This document shows, piece after piece, positions 7,181 to 14,685 of a stretch of DNA of 64,000 nt. Numbering within the stretch: the first letter of the stretch is position 1; every line of letters starts with the position of its first letter. A program made the position numbers and the translations under genes. This DNA comes from Mycobacterium xenopi (lineage in GTDB: Bacteria; Actinomycetota; Actinomycetes; Mycobacteriales; Mycobacteriaceae), in NCBI RefSeq assembly GCF_009936235.1, contig NZ_AP022314.1, positions 1,984,001 through 2,048,000 of the forward strand, given 5' to 3'. Under the pieces are notes generated by a model that did not search any database, was not told the DNA's origin, and was given only the letters and a program-made list of their open reading frames with translations.

Positions 7181-8019
7181 GCGGTTACCAGCCGATCGTC
7201 TCGAAAACACCGACGCGTATGGGCGCGTTCGACGAACGGGACACTGATTTGATCCGCTACCTGGGGCTGAATCCGGCCAAACCGGAGGATCGGGCCGCGG
7301 TCGCGGTGTGCCGGCACTACGGGTTCGACCCGCTGCTCAAACACGTTGTCGTGATTCCCCGATCCGGGGTGTACATCACCCGCGACGGGTTGCTGCACGT
7401 GGCGCACCGTTCCGGCCAGCTCGACGGTATCGTTGTCGAGCAAGAACCCGTTCTCGACGGTGAGCGCGGCGAGTGGGTGGCACGAGTGTCGGTGTGGCGC
7501 AAAGACATGAGCCACCCGTTCACCTATCCCGGCCGCTACCCGGCTAACGGCGGCAACGACCGTTACGCGCCTGAGATGGCGCTGAAAGCCGCTGAGGCGC
7601 ATGCGCTTCGCCGAGCGTTCGAGGTGGCTGGGCTGCCTGCTTTGGATGAGCAGCGTGAACCCGCCAACGAAACACCACACACGGGCCGATCGTTCGCTGA
7701 CGTTAGTGGCGACGCCGAACAGCCTGCGTCGAAAGCCGCCGAGTCGCACCGCCGCAAATGGCTGAACCGCATGTTCGCGCTACTACACGAGGTGGACTGC
7801 AATGATCGCGAAGACCAGCTGATTGTGCTGCGCCACCTAACCGGGCGTGACCTTGAACACCGCGACGATCTCACCGACGAGGAACTACGCGAGGTCGTCC
7901 ACACGCTCAACGACCTTCGCAAACGAGGCAATCTCAGTGACCGGGTGACAGAGATCCTCAACACCGCGGCGATTGCTGCTGAGGAGCAGCTGGTTAAACG
8001 GGAAAGCGAGCTGGAATGA
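7177..8019 (+). CDS. RecT/Bet-like single-strand annealing protein
   Basis: 280 residues from the GTG that overlaps the nuclease stop. The core DLIRYLGLNPAKPEDRAAVA ... CRHYGFDPLLKHVVVIPRSG ... YITRDGLLHVAH and the PEMALKAAEAHALRRAFEV segment are typical of the RecT/Redβ group used for phage recombination. The C-terminal 100 residues are acidic and helical. Forms a functional pair with the upstream exonuclease. Confidence 0.85.
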   Translation: MSGYQPIVSKTPTRMGAFDERDTDLIRYLGLNPAKPEDRAAVAVCRHYGFDPLLKHVVVIPRSGVYITRDGLLHVAHRSGQLDGIVVEQEPVLDGERGEWVARVSVWRKDMSHPFTYPGRYPANGGNDRYAPEMALKAAEAHALRRAFEVAGLPALDEQREPANETPHTGRSFADVSGDAEQPASKAAESHRRKWLNRMFALLHEVDCNDREDQLIVLRHLTGRDLEHRDDLTDEELREVVHTLNDLRKRGNLSDRVTEILNTAAIAAEEQLVKRESELE

Positions 8020-8231
8020 GCCGGCGCGCCACCGAACGAAACCCATTCTGGACCGGCCGCGACAACGCGGCCGTGCAGGATGCCCTGTCCCGCAAATGCG
8101 GGATGTGCGGCGCGAACGTTGGCGAGGACTGCAACAGCATCATCGACGGCGGTCCGCTGCCCGGAAGAATCGTCCACCACTACCGGGTGGGGGCGACATC
8201 GGCTCGTTGTTCAGCGGGGCCGGCGGCCTAG
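8016..8231 (+). CDS. Small zinc-finger-like phage protein
   Basis: 71 residues, ATGA overlap with the recT-like gene. CGMCGANVGEDC followed by GGPLPGRIVHHYR is a common small CxxC...C...HH phage protein. The natural end is probably soon after HHYR; the last residues (VGATSARCSAGPAA) run into the remains of a methyltransferase gene in another frame, so its C-terminus looks fused to a deletion scar. Confidence 0.6.
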   Translation: MSRRATERNPFWTGRDNAAVQDALSRKCGMCGANVGEDCNSIIDGGPLPGRIVHHYRVGATSARCSAGPAA

Positions 8232-8269
8232 ACCTCGCCGTCGAGGCCGCGTTCGGTGGTCGCATCGAA
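8195..8269 (+). pseudogene. Remnant of a C5-cytosine methyltransferase (N-terminal stub 1)
   Basis: In the frame one base behind the preceding gene the DNA reads DIGSLFSGAGGLDLAVEAA then FGGRIE, the SAM-binding motif I start of a Dcm-type enzyme, and then stops matching. It is followed at once by the ribosome site of the next gene. The rest of the methyltransferase has been deleted. Confidence 0.7.
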
Positions 8270-8300
8270 CCTGACCCCAACCCAAGGAGGAGAGCGCCTA

Positions 8301-9224
8301 ATGCCGCGTATTCGCACGATCAAACCGGCGTTTTGGGATTCGCCCGACACCGCAGCAGCCGACCTGCGGACGCGGCTGCTGTACATCGCCATGTGGAACT
8401 GGGCCGACGACTACGGCATCGGCGATGCGACCCCGGTTCGGCTGATCGGGTTCGCGTTTCCCAACGACGAGATACCAGTGTCGGATTATCCGAGGATTCT
8501 CTCGGAAGTTTCGAGAGCTTACGGAGTGGTGTATTTCGAGCACGCCGGGCGCCGATATTTCGTCATTCCTGAGTGGGAAAAGCATCAGCGTACCGAGAAG
8601 CGCGCCAAACCGGACGAGGCTCTCATCGAAGCCGCGAATGCGGCTATTTCCGCAGCTCAACGGCCAGACGCGGAATCTCCGAGGAATTCCGCGGAGATTC
8701 CGCCGCTCAGTGACGGAACTCCCGGCGCTGGAACAGGGGAACAGGGGAACAGGGGAACAGGGGAACAGACGACGACCGCGCGCGAAAACGACGAACCCTG
8801 GCCACCCGAACCGCAAGACGCCGTCGACGCCGAAGTGCTCAACTCCGCTCCCAAGTTCATCGACAATCCCAGCCGGCCAACACCACCCAAGCCAACCGAC
8901 GCCGCAAGGACCGTCGTGCGCACAACGCTCGGCACCGGCTACCCCCGAACAACGATCGACCGGCTCGCCGTCCAAGTCATCAAACTGGCGCGCGAAGGCC
9001 ACCCCGACGCACTCATCCGCGAGGCATTGCACGAATGGGACCACCGCGCCGACTGCATGAAAGCGGAGTTCCTGCCGACCGTGCTAGGCGACATCGTCAA
9101 ACGATCCCGCGCCGCCCCAGCCGCCAACGGCCACCAGCTGCAAGGAGCAGACCTCCGCGCAGCCGAAAACGAAAAATTCAAACGCCAGCTGCGACAGCTA
9201 CGACAGCAACAGGAGCTGCCATGA
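8301..9224 (+). CDS. Putative replication initiation protein
   Basis: 307 residues; start ATG preceded by AAGGAGGAG. The N-terminal 110 residues (MPRIRTIKPAFWDSPDTAAA ... ARLLYIAMWNWADDYGIG-like ... YFVIPEWEKHQ) match the winged-helix N-terminus of phage replisome-organiser proteins; the C-terminal half is helical and charged. A low-complexity linker (GTGEQGNRGTGEQ) lies between, encoded by an 8-bp repeat. It overlaps the next gene, as initiator/loader pairs do. Confidence 0.7.
   Translation: MPRIRTIKPAFWDSPDTAAADLRTRLLYIAMWNWADDYGIGDATPVRLIGFAFPNDEIPVSDYPRILSEVSRAYGVVYFEHAGRRYFVIPEWEKHQRTEKRAKPDEALIEAANAAISAAQRPDAESPRNSAEIPPLSDGTPGAGTGEQGNRGTGEQTTTARENDEPWPPEPQDAVDAEVLNSAPKFIDNPSRPTPPKPTDAARTVVRTTLGTGYPRTTIDRLAVQVIKLAREGHPDALIREALHEWDHRADCMKAEFLPTVLGDIVKRSRAAPAANGHQLQGADLRAAENEKFKRQLRQLRQQQELP
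8732..8763 (+). repeat. 8-bp tandem repeat AACAGGGG, 4 copies
   Basis: Four exact copies plus a partial fifth within the replication gene linker. Because 8 is not a multiple of 3, loss or gain of one copy would shift the frame. Confidence 0.95.
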
Positions 9225-9658
9225 TCACCGCCGAAGACGTGCTCGACGCACTCACCAAAGCCGCCGCATACGACACATCCCACACACCACGCACCTCGCA
9301 AATGCTCATCGCCGCGTGGGTCGAGCACTTCAACCGGTACGCACCAGCCGTGCAACGCGAAGACCTGCTGGCCGCAGTCAGCGAATACCACCGCGAACCC
9401 CGCAACCGGATGCTCCAGCCAGCGGACCTGTCGGCGATCGCCCGCGCGTTACGCCGCGACAACACAAGCGACGAACCGCCGCCCGCGCCGCCTGCGGCCG
9501 AAACTGCCGACTATCCACCGCACTGGACAGCCCGGCAACGCATTGACGCCTACTGGACAGCGCTGCGCAACCACGCCACCCCAGCCAGCCAAGACGAGTG
9601 GGAAAACCTGCTCAAACAAGCCGCCAACCAGGAGCACGCCAATGACAGCGCAGCATGA
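9221..9658 (+). CDS. Hypothetical phage protein, possible helicase-loader role
   Basis: 145 residues, ATGA overlap with the replication gene. The N-terminal 75 residues (TAEDVLDALTKAAAYDTSH ... PRNRMLQPADLSAIAR) are helical and of the kind found beside phage initiators; the C-terminus is Pro/Ala-rich then helical. Loader role is inferred only from position. Confidence 0.5.
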   Translation: MITAEDVLDALTKAAAYDTSHTPRTSQMLIAAWVEHFNRYAPAVQREDLLAAVSEYHREPRNRMLQPADLSAIARALRRDNTSDEPPPAPPAAETADYPPHWTARQRIDAYWTALRNHATPASQDEWENLLKQAANQEHANDSAA

Positions 9659-9740
9659 CACGCACCGCAAAAAACTCACAAACGCCAGTTGTGGCGGCAC
9701 TCATCACCGGCCAAAACCTCGCATGAGGATTCGCAGCACC

Positions 9741-9803
9741 ATGATGAGAATCGGGTCGCTTTTCTCAGGTGCCGGTGGCCTCGACCTAGCCGTGACCAAA
9801 TGA
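9741..9803 (+). pseudogene. Remnant of a C5-cytosine methyltransferase (N-terminal stub 2)
   Basis: Encodes MMRIGSLFSGAGGLDLAVTK and a stop that overlaps the next start codon (ATGA). The frame is open upstream to an ATG at 9642. The motif I peptide is the same as in stub 1 but uses many different synonymous codons, so it is not a simple duplicate. The rest of the enzyme is absent. Confidence 0.65.
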
Positions 9804-10498
9804 CAAGCAGCACTCACCGAAGGAGTCGACCAGCGAGCGCCGCACGCAAACCCAAACCGGCAGCCGAGGACACCAACCTCCCCGCCGCGCGCCGCCAGCT
9901 CGAATACGCCATCAGCGCTCTCATCGACCCCAAACCACAGCACACCGGCACTGGAATCGTGTGGCTCGATCCCCTCTACGAGCAGCTGCGCGACGCCGTC
10001 CCCGGCTCCAAACGCGACCGCACAGGAGTCCCAGCCTCCCAACCCCCGGCCTGGATCGACGCCCTCGACCTCCTGCGTGAAATCGACACCACAATAGCCC
10101 GCTGGGAGCCCTCCTGGCCGCAAAACCCACGCGACCCAACCGAACTATCCACCCCGGTGACAATCTTTCGTCTACGGGCCATACAGAGCCGAAAATGGCG
10201 GCCCCACGACGGGGCCGACATCCACCACAAAACCAACACGCTCAAAAAGTGGGTCGAACGCATCACCAGCCTGCTCGCCAACACCCACGTCAAACACCTG
10301 CCCGCAGCCTGCCCGGCATGCGGAAAAAAAACCGTCTACCGCCGCGACAACGCCGGCGACCTCGTCCGCCAGCCAGCACTGCAAATCACCACCCAAGGCT
10401 GCGTGTGCCAGCACTGCCGCACCGTGTGGGGACCGGAGCGATTCATGCTCCTCGCCAAGGTGCTCGGCTACGACCTGCCGCCCGGCGTGCTGGAATAA
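9800..10498 (+). CDS. Phage protein with C-terminal zinc ribbon, 232 aa
   Basis: Start ATG overlaps the stop of the methyltransferase stub. Helical N-terminal 160 residues, then a zinc ribbon CPACGKKTVYRR ... CVCQHC near residues 178-210. Of a type often present in mycobacteriophage early regions. Function unknown; nucleic-acid binding is plausible. Confidence 0.65.
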   Translation: MTSSTHRRSRPASAARKPKPAAEDTNLPAARRQLEYAISALIDPKPQHTGTGIVWLDPLYEQLRDAVPGSKRDRTGVPASQPPAWIDALDLLREIDTTIARWEPSWPQNPRDPTELSTPVTIFRLRAIQSRKWRPHDGADIHHKTNTLKKWVERITSLLANTHVKHLPAACPACGKKTVYRRDNAGDLVRQPALQITTQGCVCQHCRTVWGPERFMLLAKVLGYDLPPGVLE

Positions 10499-10507
10499 AC
10501 GAGCAGC

Positions 10508-10666
10508 ATGAGACTGATGATGGACGCCGACAGCTCGCTCGCGCAGGAAATCCGCGCCCGCCACGACATGGAAATCTTGTGCGTCAAGAGTGCTAACGTT
10601 GTAATTTGTTCTCTGACTGTGTCTATTCATCACAAACAGAGTGTACGCTTCAAATGCGTTCGTTAA
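10508..10666 (+). pseudogene. Truncated early ORF interrupted by inserted DNA
   Basis: The first 21 codons (RLMMDADSSLAQEIRARHDM) have phage-like composition; after about 10573 the sequence turns AT-rich and the frame continues into unrelated residues before a stop. I read this as a gene whose 3' end was replaced by the insertion that carries the following XRE-ImmA gene. Confidence 0.35.
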
Positions 10667-10677
10667 ACCTGTATAAT
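10649..10677 (+). promoter_or_regulatory. Putative promoter of the XRE-ImmA gene
   Basis: TTCAAA (10649-10654), 17-base spacer, perfect TATAAT (10672-10677), in an AT-rich stretch unlike its surroundings. The downstream ATG is at 10727, about 40 bases from the predicted start of transcription. Confidence 0.5.
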
Positions 10678-10726
10678 TCATCGCAGGAAAGCAAGCTTTA
10701 CCGCGATCAATCATGAAAGTCATTCT

Positions 10727-11816
10727 ATGGAACGCATACCAGTAGAACCTCTGGTTTTGCAGTGGGCGCGCAAGAGCGCCGGCTTTCATGATATCTCACT
10801 GGCGGCTAAACGCCTGGGCACCAGTGAAATGACGGTGAGCAAATGGGAAGACGGATCGCTCCAACCCACGATAAAGCAATTGCGCAAGATCGCAAAGACA
10901 TACAAGCGCCCGTTGGCGGTTCTATTACTTCCTGAACCACCGAAGGAATTTGACGCCTTGCGCGACTTTCGTCGGATTGCAGGCTCAGAAGACGTCGACA
11001 TGGTCGCCAGCACTCGAAGGTGAATTCCGGCGGGCGGTTTCTCAGCGGGAGGTCTATCTTGAGCTTCAAGAGGTCGCGCCAGCGACCCTGCCAGAGTCGG
11101 TACCGCCCTTTAGCTTTCAAGGTGTCCGACGGCTCGGACGTGGCAGCCGAAAACCTCCGAACAGTGCTTGGTATCAAACACCACACGCCCGTCGTCATCG
11201 ACGACCGCGACATCGTGGTGATCAGTAGCCCAATCAATTCCACAAAACAGCGCCAAGGCATCCCTCCTGAAATCGGTGATTCTGTTGTCCCCGGGGGAGT
11301 TGTGCGGCGCCCTAATCGCAGGACTCGACGGTCCGTCATCTCAGTAGCCGTCCATGACTCCAGCCCACCGCAAGACCTCGTTCTTTCGAAGAGCTCAAGG
11401 CTCGGGAACAATATTCGGGAAGTCAACCCCGCAGCGGGCTCGGGCAACGGAATCTCACCCATCACGGCGCGTGATCTACCGCCAGGCGCGCCGTTCTCTC
11501 GCAAGTCGTCGAACGACGGGAGACACCAGGCGTCACCCGGCGGCAGACCTCGTCAGGAACAGATCCTGGTCCTCCGACCGCTAACCCATCCCTACCAACC
11601 GATTAGGAGAAGCAGAAACGCAAAGAACGCGAAGGCGGTCCGTCCTATTACGTTGTCAAGGCGCGCGACCTCGGGCACGGCTATGTCAGTTCGGTCCTGG
11701 AGGCATACCAGAGCAGGGCGATCTCGTCGCTTGACGTCACCGACTACCTGAACGTGCGCTTTGAGCAGCTGCCCAAGGTCGTGTCCTTCCGGCGGTGTAA
11801 AAGAGTTCGGACGTAG
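10727..11816 (+). pseudogene. XRE-HTH / ImmA-IrrE metallopeptidase fusion, disrupted
   Basis: The N-terminal 95 residues are an XRE HTH (ISLAAKRLGTSEMTVSKWED) leading into LLPEPPKEFDALRDFRRI, typical of HTH-ImmA/IrrE fusions. Single-base shifts near 10996 and before 11110 continue the match (WSPALEGEFRRAVSQREVYL; KVSDGSDVAAENLRTVLGI). The middle, including the HEXXH zinc site, is replaced by foreign DNA. The C-terminal part resumes in another frame at about 11630 (GGPSYYVVKARDLGHGYVSS ... LDVTDYLNVRFEQL). Intact relatives cleave repressors or act in stress response; this copy cannot be functional. Confidence 0.7.
11178..11265 (-). mobile_element. IS110-family transposase N-terminal fragment
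   Basis: Minus-strand reading after an AGGAGGG ribosome site and TTG start gives ALFCGIDWATDHHDVAVVDD then DGRVV, the conserved N-terminus of IS110-family DEDD transposases, with the first catalytic Asp in GIDW. It ends after about 28 codons where the ImmA gene resumes. The region to about 11600 upstream of it could be the element's non-coding end. The rest of the element is gone. Confidence 0.65.
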
Positions 11817-11861
11817 GTTCCGTCGAAGACGAGCAAGTCTGAAGGAAGGAGCCTACGTCCG
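11795..11861. mobile_element. Possible IS terminal sequence with 14-bp inverted repeat
   Basis: CGGACGTAGGTTCC (11808-11821) and GGAGCCTACGTCCG (11848-11861) form a 13/14 inverted repeat beside GGTGTAAAAGAGTTC, which resembles insertion-sequence ends of the IS256 type. It falls exactly where the XRE-ImmA gene loses its last codons. A 45-codon frame (11861-11998, SKRISPDQIFLSEARAGGLV) follows without recognised function. No transposase is present, so this would be a relic. Confidence 0.35.
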
Positions 11862-11994
11862 TGTCGAAGAGGATATCGCCTGATCAGATATTCCTCAGCG
11901 AAGCGCGTGCGGGCGGCCTGGTCATCCTGGACGACTCGGTGGCGGCCGCTGATGCCACGTTGACGGTCGCGGAGCGGAAATCCCGCCGAAACCC

Positions 11995-12024
11995 TTGACT
12001 GCACCCTGTTTTAGGGTGTAGAGT
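11995..12024 (+). promoter_or_regulatory. Promoter with operator-like palindrome
   Basis: TTGACT (11995-12000), 18-base spacer, TAGAGT (12019-12024). The spacer is filled by the palindrome CACCCT-GTTTT-AGGGTG (12002-12018), a natural site for a repressor; the XRE protein encoded two genes downstream is the obvious candidate. Confidence 0.55.
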
Positions 12025-12082
12025 GATGGGTGTCAGGGTCAGGGGGAAAGGCCCCAGACCGAGCCGAAAGGGAAAGAAAGAC

Positions 12083-12334
12083 ATGACCACCGTCAAGACC
12101 GACCACGGCACCTACACCGGCCGCAGCGTGGACAGCATCGTCCGGCGCGAGTATGGACGCAGCGCGCAGGCCCGCCAGTCGGCGGACCCGAACTCGCCGA
12201 TCTGGGGCCAGGTCATCAAACCAGGTTCTGACCAGCGGTCACGAGAGCTGCGGGGCCTACAACAGCTCGCCGGCTACGACCACCCACAGCGGGATCTGCA
12301 GGTGCTGGCCCGCATCATCTGGGTCGACGGCTGA
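12083..12334 (+). CDS. Small phage protein, 83 aa
   Basis: ATG behind GAAAGGGAAAGAAAG. Contains GTYTGRSVDSIVRREYGRSA, a motif of short basic mycobacterial/phage proteins, then a helical C-terminus ending in IIWVDG. First gene after a strong promoter, 18 bp before an XRE regulator. The pair could be an autoregulated module; no toxin signature is visible. Confidence 0.6.
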   Translation: MTTVKTDHGTYTGRSVDSIVRREYGRSAQARQSADPNSPIWGQVIKPGSDQRSRELRGLQQLAGYDHPQRDLQVLARIIWVDG

Positions 12335-12352
12335 TCCGGACGGTCCGGACGG

Positions 12353-12706
12353 ATGGACGGCGGCGAACTGCAGACGGTCCGCGAATACCTGGGGCTGACG
12401 ATCGAGTCTCTGGCGCGAATGCTCGATGTCAACCCCAGGACCATCCGGTCGTGGGAGGCCGGCCGCGACCGCATACCCGAACGCATCCGCGTCGAAGTCG
12501 AACAGATCGAGGCGATGACCGCAAAAGCGGTCGACGAGCTGGTCGACGTGCTCAACGCGGCGCGCGACCCCGCTGTATACGTGTACAGGCGCGACGAGGA
12601 CATGCATGCTGCCCGGCCAGATACGGCACATTTGCCGGCGCGGTGGTGGCGCCACGTGGTCGCCCGTGCCTGCCAGGAAGTGCCCGGCGTGGTCATCACG
12701 TCGTGA
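12353..12706 (+). CDS. XRE-type HTH regulator, 117 aa
   Basis: N-terminal HTH at residues 5-50 (VREYLGLTIESLARMLDVNP with RTIRSWEAGRDRIPERI), of the YdiL/DUF1870-like type, then a helical middle and a short C-terminal segment. Likely acts on the promoter palindrome at 12002-12018. Could control late genes that begin after the next intergenic region. Confidence 0.75.
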   Translation: MDGGELQTVREYLGLTIESLARMLDVNPRTIRSWEAGRDRIPERIRVEVEQIEAMTAKAVDELVDVLNAARDPAVYVYRRDEDMHAARPDTAHLPARWWRHVVARACQEVPGVVITS

Positions 12707-13018
12707 GGTATGCAAACCGGGGCATATCGCCACGACGAGCAGTGGCGGTAGCTTTCCTGTTCGTCCGTGGGAGATTTCACGGTCACCGCTTTGATATGTG
12801 TTTCCGTATCGGTCAGCGGCAATATCGGCTGCTGCGACCATCGGCCGCGCACCATGGCCGCCGCGATGACACCCTGAAATCACACGCTTGTAAGACCGCC
12901 GGTCAATGCGCTATAGTCAGCTCCACGCCACACGTGTCTCCAAGACCGGGTGGCGTTTCTCACGCCTAGACGTTGAACCGGCCTCGCGCGACCACAGCCC
13001 AACACCTGGGAGCTTCCC
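12707..13018. promoter_or_regulatory. Intergenic region with probable late promoter and attenuator
   Basis: 312 bases without a convincing gene. TTGTAA (12888-12893), 18 bases, TATAGT (12912-12917) form a good promoter just before the first structural-side gene. Within ten bases of the predicted start is a stem ACGCCAC/GTGGCGT (12925-12931, 12950-12956) followed by TTTCT, an intrinsic-terminator-like hairpin. This suggests transcription of the late operon is attenuated or antiterminated. Confidence 0.5.
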
Positions 13019-13477
13019 ATGCCCAACGCCGCTGTCGCGGGATTGATCGCCCAACGACTCCCCGAAGGCCTGCTCCATCCCGGCGACCCCAACGCCAATC
13101 AGCCGGCCAAGCTCATCCCGCTGCCCGGCCTACGCTCCACCGGCATCCCGCCTGAGATGGCGAAGCAGTTCGCCGCACAAGCCGGCCTGCCCAGCCACGA
13201 CGTACCGAAGCTGATCGGCGAAGCCATCGTGTACCTGCTCGAAACTGAAGGCTTCGCCATCATCCCCAGCACCGAACTCGAGCAGCTACGCACCCAAGCC
13301 GCCGACGCCCCCGACGGCACCAGGATCATCTCCGTGCACTGCCGCTGCGACACCACACGCAGCAAGCCGCTCATCCACCTGACGGTCGACAAGACCGACC
13401 AGGTCATCACCGACGGCAAAGCGCTGCTGCAGGGCTTGGCCAAGCGCGGCGCCGACTGCCCACACGAGACGCGCTGA
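13019..13477 (+). CDS. Phage protein upstream of terminase, 152 aa
   Basis: First gene after the putative late promoter. N-terminus VAGLIAQRLPEGLLHPGDPN, central helical region and C-terminal beta-rich part with CRCDTTRSKPLIHLTV. No characterised domain. Overlaps the next start (TGATG-type). Confidence 0.6.
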   Translation: MPNAAVAGLIAQRLPEGLLHPGDPNANQPAKLIPLPGLRSTGIPPEMAKQFAAQAGLPSHDVPKLIGEAIVYLLETEGFAIIPSTELEQLRTQAADAPDGTRIISVHCRCDTTRSKPLIHLTVDKTDQVITDGKALLQGLAKRGADCPHETR

Positions 13478-13716
13478 TGGCACATCTGCGCATCACCATC
13501 GACGGCAACGTAGCGATGAACGGCGACCTGGGCGAGTGGACCACCAACCCGCCCACCCTGCTCACCGAACAACTCAAAGCCAACACCAAACCAGCACCGT
13601 GGATGCGGGCACTCATGCTCACCATCGCCGACGCAGCCATGACCAACCGAGACCTACACGCCAACGTGCACACCCGGCCCGACGGCTGGGATCTCTCAGT
13701 CACCACCGCCACCTGA
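13477..13716 (+). CDS. Phage protein, 79 aa
   Basis: Starts MAHLRITIDGNVAMNGDLGE with a helical C-terminal half. Overlaps its neighbours at both ends. No function recognised; lies directly before the HNH endonuclease. Confidence 0.6.
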   Translation: MAHLRITIDGNVAMNGDLGEWTTNPPTLLTEQLKANTKPAPWMRALMLTIADAAMTNRDLHANVHTRPDGWDLSVTTAT

Positions 13717-14042
13717 TGCCAGTTGCACCACCACGCGTCTGCTCTCGCTGCCGCAAACCCGCCGCGCCCGGTAGGCCATGCGCATGCCGACCTGCCTGGG
13801 AAGGCAGCACACACCCGCACGATGATGCGCGCATGGCCAAGCTGCGCGCAGCCAAACTCGCAGCCAACCCCGTATGTGAGTGGCCCGGCTGCAGACGACC
13901 AGCCGAACGGGTGGACCACATCGTGCCTCTCGCAGAAGGCGGGCCACGATACGCCTGGACCAACCTGCAAGCCCTCTGCAGGCCACACGACATCGAAAAG
14001 ACCACAGCCGACGCATTGCGCGGCAAGACCAGGGCGAGGTGA
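13716..14042 (+). CDS. HNH endonuclease
   Basis: 108 residues. Zinc-ligand pairs (CSRCRKPAAPGRPC; CEWPGC) and the HNH core RVDHIVPLAEGGPRYAWTNL then QALCRPHDIEK. HNH proteins encoded beside terminase genes assist HK97-type packaging by cutting concatemers with TerL; that role is inferred from family and position. Confidence 0.9.
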   Translation: MPVAPPRVCSRCRKPAAPGRPCACRPAWEGSTHPHDDARMAKLRAAKLAANPVCEWPGCRRPAERVDHIVPLAEGGPRYAWTNLQALCRPHDIEKTTADALRGKTRAR

Positions 14043-14196
14043 GGCATGCCGACGAACACACGCCAAACCCCGAGCGAAACCGCAGGTCAGAGGGGGGTAG
14101 GTCGAGATCGTGGCCGCTCCGGCCGCCACGACCGCCGCCCTAGTGATCTGTTCGCGGGCATCGGTTTTGTCGCGAAATTGGATGGGGCTGGTTGCC

Positions 14197-14685
14197 GTGG
14201 GTAGGCGGGGTCCGGCGCCTGATCCGGTGCCGTTGAAGGTGTTAAAGGGTCGTGGGAACGGCAAGGACAGCATGGGCCGGCCGATTCCGCAGGTTCCGAA
14301 CTTCGAGCGTGGGGCGCCGGACCCGCCCGAGTGGCTCGATGATGAGGCGAGAAATCTCTGGCAGCGGGTGGCCCCGGCGCTGGATCGACTCGACTTGTTG
14401 AAGCCGGAAGATCGCGAGGTGTTCGTCGCGTATTGCGTGGCGTGGTCGCGGTTCGTGTCGGCGGTTCAGACGTATCAGGCCGAGGGGATGACGGTCACGA
14501 ATAAGCGCAGTGGCCGAGTGGCGCTTCATCCGGCTGTGACCGCCGCTCAGCAGGCGAGCCGCGATTTACTGCGGTTTGCGCAGGATTTCGGGTTGACGCC
14601 GGCGGCTGAGCTGAACCTTGGCAAGAAGCCTGCTGGCGATGACAGCGAGAGCGACCCGTTCGCGGGCGGCCAAGAAGCCGGTTAG
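14197..14685 (+). CDS. terS: Terminase small subunit (P27 family)
   Basis: About 162 residues. GRRGPAPDPVPLKVLKGRG is the usual P27-type start, followed by a helical core (PPEWLDDEARNLWQRVAPAL) and a C-terminal SRDLLRFAQDFGLTPAAE. I chose the GTG at 14197 from the family pattern; an ATG at 14182 is possible. Overlaps terL. Confidence 0.85.
   Translation: MGRRGPAPDPVPLKVLKGRGNGKDSMGRPIPQVPNFERGAPDPPEWLDDEARNLWQRVAPALDRLDLLKPEDREVFVAYCVAWSRFVSAVQTYQAEGMTVTNKRSGRVALHPAVTAAQQASRDLLRFAQDFGLTPAAELNLGKKPAGDDSESDPFAGGQEAG

Noticed and set aside
12083..12706. Toxin-antitoxin pair
   Set aside because: The XRE partner and shared promoter fit, but the 83-residue protein shows no known toxin fold or catalytic motif.
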